Below are positions 61,269 to 64,000 of a stretch of DNA of 64,000 nucleotides, piece by piece. Under the pieces are notes generated by a model, which ran no database searches, was not told the DNA's origin, and saw nothing but the letters and a program-made list of their open reading frames with translations. A program made the position numbers and the translations under genes. The stretch is from JACVRW01 sp963734365 (lineage in GTDB: Bacteria > Actinomycetota > Thermoleophilia > Solirubrobacterales > Thermoleophilaceae): assembly GCA_963734365.1 (NCBI GenBank), contig CAVTGV010000002.1, positions 434,001-498,000 on the forward strand, written 5' to 3'. Numbering within the stretch: the first letter of the stretch is position 1; every line of letters begins with the position of its first letter.

Positions 61269-61588
61269 GTCGACTCCGCGGCGCCGCCTCCGCCCGGGCC
61301 CTCGCCGAACTCGGGCAGGTCACGGATCCCCTCACGGGTCTGCCATTTGTCGAAGTTGTCCTGCATGGCATCGATCAGCTCACGCATGAAGCGCGGCGAC
61401 AGGTTCACCCGTGAGACCACCACGCCCGGCACCTCGCCCTCGTCGACCTCGTGGTCGACCCGCGCGAAGGTGATGGTGAACTCGTAGTCGGAGTGGGAGA
61501 CGTTGGCGAAGTTGGCGTAATGGCCGGCCATCGTCTCCGGGTCGGTGTGGATGTTGAAGTGGCGCTCGCTGTCGTCTTCGTCAGGCAC
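61265..61588 (-). CDS. DUF3467 protein
   Basis: 107 aa. It matches the small DUF3467 pattern: AGHYANFANVSHSDYEFTITF, then a VSRVNLSPRFMRELIDAM block and a DNFDKWQ helix. The family has a small beta-rich fold and unknown function. It is convergent with the M28 gene and divergent from rlmH, 22 bp away. Confidence 0.85.
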   Translation of the reverse strand: MPDEDDSERHFNIHTDPETMAGHYANFANVSHSDYEFTITFARVDHEVDEGEVPGVVVSRVNLSPRFMRELIDAMQDNFDKWQTREGIRDLPEFGEGPGGGGAAEST

Positions 61589-61610
61589 GGGCGTAGTATC
61601 GCACCCGCCA

Positions 61611-62015
61611 ATGCGGATCTCGGTGATCGCCGTCGGCCGCCTGCGGCCTCCCTATCAGGACGACGTCGAGCACTACCGCAAGCTGCTGGGCGGCCACGCC
61701 CGGATCGAGCTCGTGGAGGTGCGCGAGGACGAGAAGGTGCCGCCGCGCATCCCGGAGAGGGCGTTCACCGTATTGCTGGCGAGCGACGGCCGCAGCCTCG
61801 ATTCCGTGGAGCTCTCGCGCTGGCTCGAGGACCGTCGCCAGTCCGGGCGCGACCTCTGCTTCGTGATCGGAGGGCCGCGCGGTCTCGAGCTCGAGGTGGA
61901 CATGCGGCTCTCGCTCGGACCCATGACGCTTCCCCACCAGCTGGCCCGCGTCGTCCTGCTCGAGCAGCTCTACCGCAGCCACAAGATCCTCGCCGGCGAG
62001 CCCTACCACTATTAA
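61611..62015 (+). CDS. rlmH: 23S rRNA pseudouridine-1915 N3-methyltransferase
   Basis: 134 aa, shorter than the common 155-160 because of a compact middle. SPOUT methyltransferase features: MRISVIAVGRLRPPYQDD start, SAM-binding FVIGGPRGL, MTLPHQLARVVLLEQLYR, and the C-terminal KILAGEPYHY. It methylates pseudouridine in helix 69 of 23S rRNA. It precedes argS by 11 bp. Confidence 0.95.
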   Translation: MRISVIAVGRLRPPYQDDVEHYRKLLGGHARIELVEVREDEKVPPRIPERAFTVLLASDGRSLDSVELSRWLEDRRQSGRDLCFVIGGPRGLELEVDMRLSLGPMTLPHQLARVVLLEQLYRSHKILAGEPYHY

Positions 62016-62026
62016 TTGGGGTCACG

Positions 62027-63628
62027 ATGGATCCCGTAGCCGAGCTGTCCAAAGAGGTCGAGCAGACCGCCGCCGAGCTGGCCCCCAACGGTGAGCGCAG
62101 CCGGCCCAAGCTCGACCGTCCCAAGCAGGCCGGGTTCGGCGACTACTCGAGCAACGCCGCAATGCTGCTGGCGCCGACACTCGGTGAGCCTCCGCGCGAC
62201 ATCGCCGCCCGCCTGGGCGAGTCACTGGGCGAGCGGCTGGGACAGTCGGTCGACCGAGTGGAGATCGCAGGACCCGGCTTCCTCAACCTGTTCATGGCCG
62301 ACCGCTGGTACCTCGAGGCGCTGGCCACCATGCTGGAGGCGGGGCGGGAGTTCGGCCGAGGCGGGCAGAGCGAGCGCGTCCAGGTCGAGTTCGTGTCCGC
62401 CAACCCCACCGGTCCGGTGACCGTGGCCTCCGCGCGCCACGCCGCCTACGGCGACTCCCTCTCGCGCATCCTGGAACAGGCCGGCAACGAGGTCGAGCGT
62501 GAGTACTACGTGAACGACGCCGGCACCCAGGTGCGGAAGTTCGGCGAGGCGATCAGGGCCCGGGCCCGGGGCGAGGAGCCCGAGGAGTACGCCGGGGAGT
62601 ACGTGCGCGAGCTCGCCGACCGGATCCCGGGCGCGTCCGACGCCGACCCGGTGGAGCTCGCCCGGCGCGGGATCGCGCTGCTGCTCGAGGGCGTGGAACG
62701 CACCCTCGCCCGCTTTCGGGTGCACATGGACCGCTACTTCCACGAGAGCTCGGTGGAGCCGAGCCGGATCGAGGAGGTGCTCGGAGCCCTGGACGGCGTC
62801 TACGAATCGGAGGGCGCGCGCTGGCTGCGCACCACCGACGACGGCGACGACAAGGACCGTGTGCTGCGCCGCTCGAACGGAGAGCTCACCTACTTCGCCA
62901 CCGACATCGCCCATCACGCGGACAAGCTCACGCGCGGCTGCAATCACTGGATCAACGTGCTGGGCTCGGACCATCACGGCTACGTCAGGCGCATAAAGGC
63001 GGCTTGGCGGCGGCTCGGCGGCGATCCCGACGCCTACGAGGTCGTGATCATGCAGTTCGTGAACCTGCTCGAGGGGGGCAAGCCGGTTCAGATGTCGAAA
63101 CGCGCCGGGGCGATCGTCACGCTCGACGACCTGATCGACGACATCGGGGTGGATGCCGCCCGCTGGTTCCTGCTCTCCCGCAGCCACGACACCCGCATCG
63201 ACCTCGACCTCGAACTGGCGCGGCGGCAGTCCCAGGACAATCCCGTCTACTACGTGCAGTACGCCCACGCCCGGATCGCCTCGATCCTGCGCAAGGCGGG
63301 CGACGAGCGTGTGGAGGCCGCTCTGCGCGCCGATCTGCGCGGCAGCGCGGAGAGCTTTCACCCGTCGGCCCGGGCGCTGGTCAAGCGGCTGCTCGAGCTG
63401 CCGGAGGCGGTGCGCGACGCGGCCGAACGGCGGGCGCCGCACCGGATCACCGCCTACGCCACCGAGACCGCACAGGAGTTCTCGGCCTTCTACCGGGACT
63501 GTCGCGTGGTGGGGGCCGCCGAGGAGGGCGGTGACGAGGACGTCCGTCTCGCGATCTCCGTGATGGCCAAGCGGGCGCTCGCTCGGTCGCTCGACCTGCT
63601 CGGGGTCGACGCGCCCGACGCGATGTAG
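62027..63628 (+). CDS. argS: Arginyl-tRNA synthetase
   Basis: 533 aa. N-terminal ArgRS additional domain, then VQVEFVSANPTGP leading into the signature region, REYYVNDAGTQVRKFG, TYFATDIAHHADKL, NVLGSDHHGYVRRIKAA, KPVQMSKRAGAIVTLDDL (KMSKS region) and the C-terminal anticodon domain ending in LDLLGVDAPDAM. The HIGH motif, normally HVGHAR, reads TVASAR at residues 132-137. As this is the only argS seen and the rest is normal, it is probably functional. ATG 62027 is preceded by a weak GGGG site. Confidence 0.95.
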   Translation: MDPVAELSKEVEQTAAELAPNGERSRPKLDRPKQAGFGDYSSNAAMLLAPTLGEPPRDIAARLGESLGERLGQSVDRVEIAGPGFLNLFMADRWYLEALATMLEAGREFGRGGQSERVQVEFVSANPTGPVTVASARHAAYGDSLSRILEQAGNEVEREYYVNDAGTQVRKFGEAIRARARGEEPEEYAGEYVRELADRIPGASDADPVELARRGIALLLEGVERTLARFRVHMDRYFHESSVEPSRIEEVLGALDGVYESEGARWLRTTDDGDDKDRVLRRSNGELTYFATDIAHHADKLTRGCNHWINVLGSDHHGYVRRIKAAWRRLGGDPDAYEVVIMQFVNLLEGGKPVQMSKRAGAIVTLDDLIDDIGVDAARWFLLSRSHDTRIDLDLELARRQSQDNPVYYVQYAHARIASILRKAGDERVEAALRADLRGSAESFHPSARALVKRLLELPEAVRDAAERRAPHRITAYATETAQEFSAFYRDCRVVGAAEEGGDEDVRLAISVMAKRALARSLDLLGVDAPDAM

Positions 63629-63641
63629 GCTGCGCCGCCTG

Positions 63642-64000
63642 ATGAGACCCTGCCTCGGCCTCGCCCTGATCTGCGCGCTCGCCCTGCCGGGCACGGCTGC
63701 CGCCGCCGACCGCTACATCCCGATGAAGGCGCCCTCCGCGCCGGGGCCGGCGAGGTACGACAAGGTCTTCGTGCAGCAGCTCGGGCCGGCAAAGGCGAAG
63801 AACGTGCTGGTGCTGGTGCCCGGAACCAACGGCGGGGCGGGCGGCATCACGCCGGTGGCCCGCGACATCGTCCGGCGTACGCCGGGCACGCAGGTATGGA
63901 TCGTCGACCGGCGCGAGCAGGCATTCGAGGACACGTCGGTGTTCCGCACACGAGATCCCCAGCGAGTGCAGGACTACTACCTCGGCTTCAAATACCGGCG
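63642..64000 (+). CDS. Secreted alpha/beta-hydrolase-like protein (N-terminal part)
   Basis: The first 119 residues only; the gene continues past the window. A signal peptide is visible (LGLALICALALPGTAAAA, cleavage near residue 22). The mature part has VLVLVPGTNGGAGG followed by WIVDRREQAFEDTS, the strand-turn pattern of the first half of an alpha/beta hydrolase with an oxyanion-hole PGTNGG. The nucleophile lies beyond the edge, so the enzyme type is undecided. Confidence 0.7.
   Translation, partial: MRPCLGLALICALALPGTAAAADRYIPMKAPSAPGPARYDKVFVQQLGPAKAKNVLVLVPGTNGGAGGITPVARDIVRRTPGTQVWIVDRREQAFEDTSVFRTRDPQRVQDYYLGFKYR

Overview
The window is very GC-rich, gene-dense actinobacterial DNA. Codons are strongly GC-biased at the third position. 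Neighbouring genes are typically joined by 4-bp NTGA stop/start overlaps, and GTG and TTG starts are common. The uvrC-rapZ-gap-pgk-tpiA order, the Fae-like protein in a non-methylotroph setting and the overall style suggest a soil actinobacterium, possibly class Thermoleophilia (Solirubrobacterales). That placement is inference, not proof. No CRISPR array, tRNA, rRNA, insertion sequence or prophage was recognised.

Positions 1-6742: the start of a drug-efflux MFS gene and an M23 peptidase on the minus strand, then a plus-strand operon. The operon holds a cytochrome P450, an aromatic amino acid lyase homologue without the MIO-forming triad, an IclR regulator, a betaine-homocysteine methyltransferase-like protein and a nitrilase-family amidase. 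Positions 6750-18959: one long minus-strand operon read from 18959 down. It encodes a dipeptide-type ABC importer (binding lipoprotein, two permeases, a fused double ATPase), two zinc alcohol/formaldehyde dehydrogenases, a formaldehyde-activating-enzyme homologue, an enolase-superfamily enzyme, an amidohydrolase and an M20 peptidase. Positions 19016-22194: an aldehyde dehydrogenase, a MarR repressor with a palindromic operator, and an MFS transporter.

Positions 22145-38597 are the most interesting part: an expanded histidine-degradation island. On the minus strand are two more lyase homologues lacking the MIO triad, an ornithine-cyclodeaminase-family protein and an IclR regulator. Divergently on the plus strand are a hydantoinase-like enzyme, a divergent urocanase, a DUF917 (thiohydantoin desulfurase family) protein, a lyase with a usable SSG triad (HutH), a canonical urocanase (HutU), an imidazolonepropionase fused to an M20 N-carbamoyl/formyl-amino-acid amidase, HutF and a DUF1684 protein. 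I read this as a normal Hut route interleaved with a parallel route for N-methylated and/or thiolated histidines (ergothioneine, hercynine, methylhistidine). In the parallel route a MIO-independent lyase would release an amine, the second urocanase would hydrate the product, DUF917 would remove sulfur, and hydantoinase plus amidase would yield glutamate. BHMT-like, Fae-like and formaldehyde-dehydrogenase genes nearby could handle methyl groups.

Positions 38883-44358: two tandem secreted paralogues with glycine/aspartate repeats, a TadE-like/VanY/transglycosylase fusion, an NTF2-like protein, a degenerate metallo-beta-lactamase-fold protein and a MaoC hydratase. Positions 44403-64000 are mostly housekeeping: UvrC, RapZ, four glycolytic enzymes (Gap, Pgk, TpiA, GpmI), Tgt, a CocE-type hydrolase, an FAD amine oxidase, a Ser/Thr kinase with a lipoprotein and a phosphoesterase, M48 and M28 peptidases, a DUF3467 protein, RlmH, ArgS with an altered HIGH motif, and the start of a secreted protein.

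Three catabolic genes carry apparent single-base frameshifts (near 7500, 13085 and 34538), and a fourth is suspected near 36865. None was seen in the housekeeping part. They may be sequencing indels or real decay. All start sites and functions come from reading the sequence alone; no database search was run.
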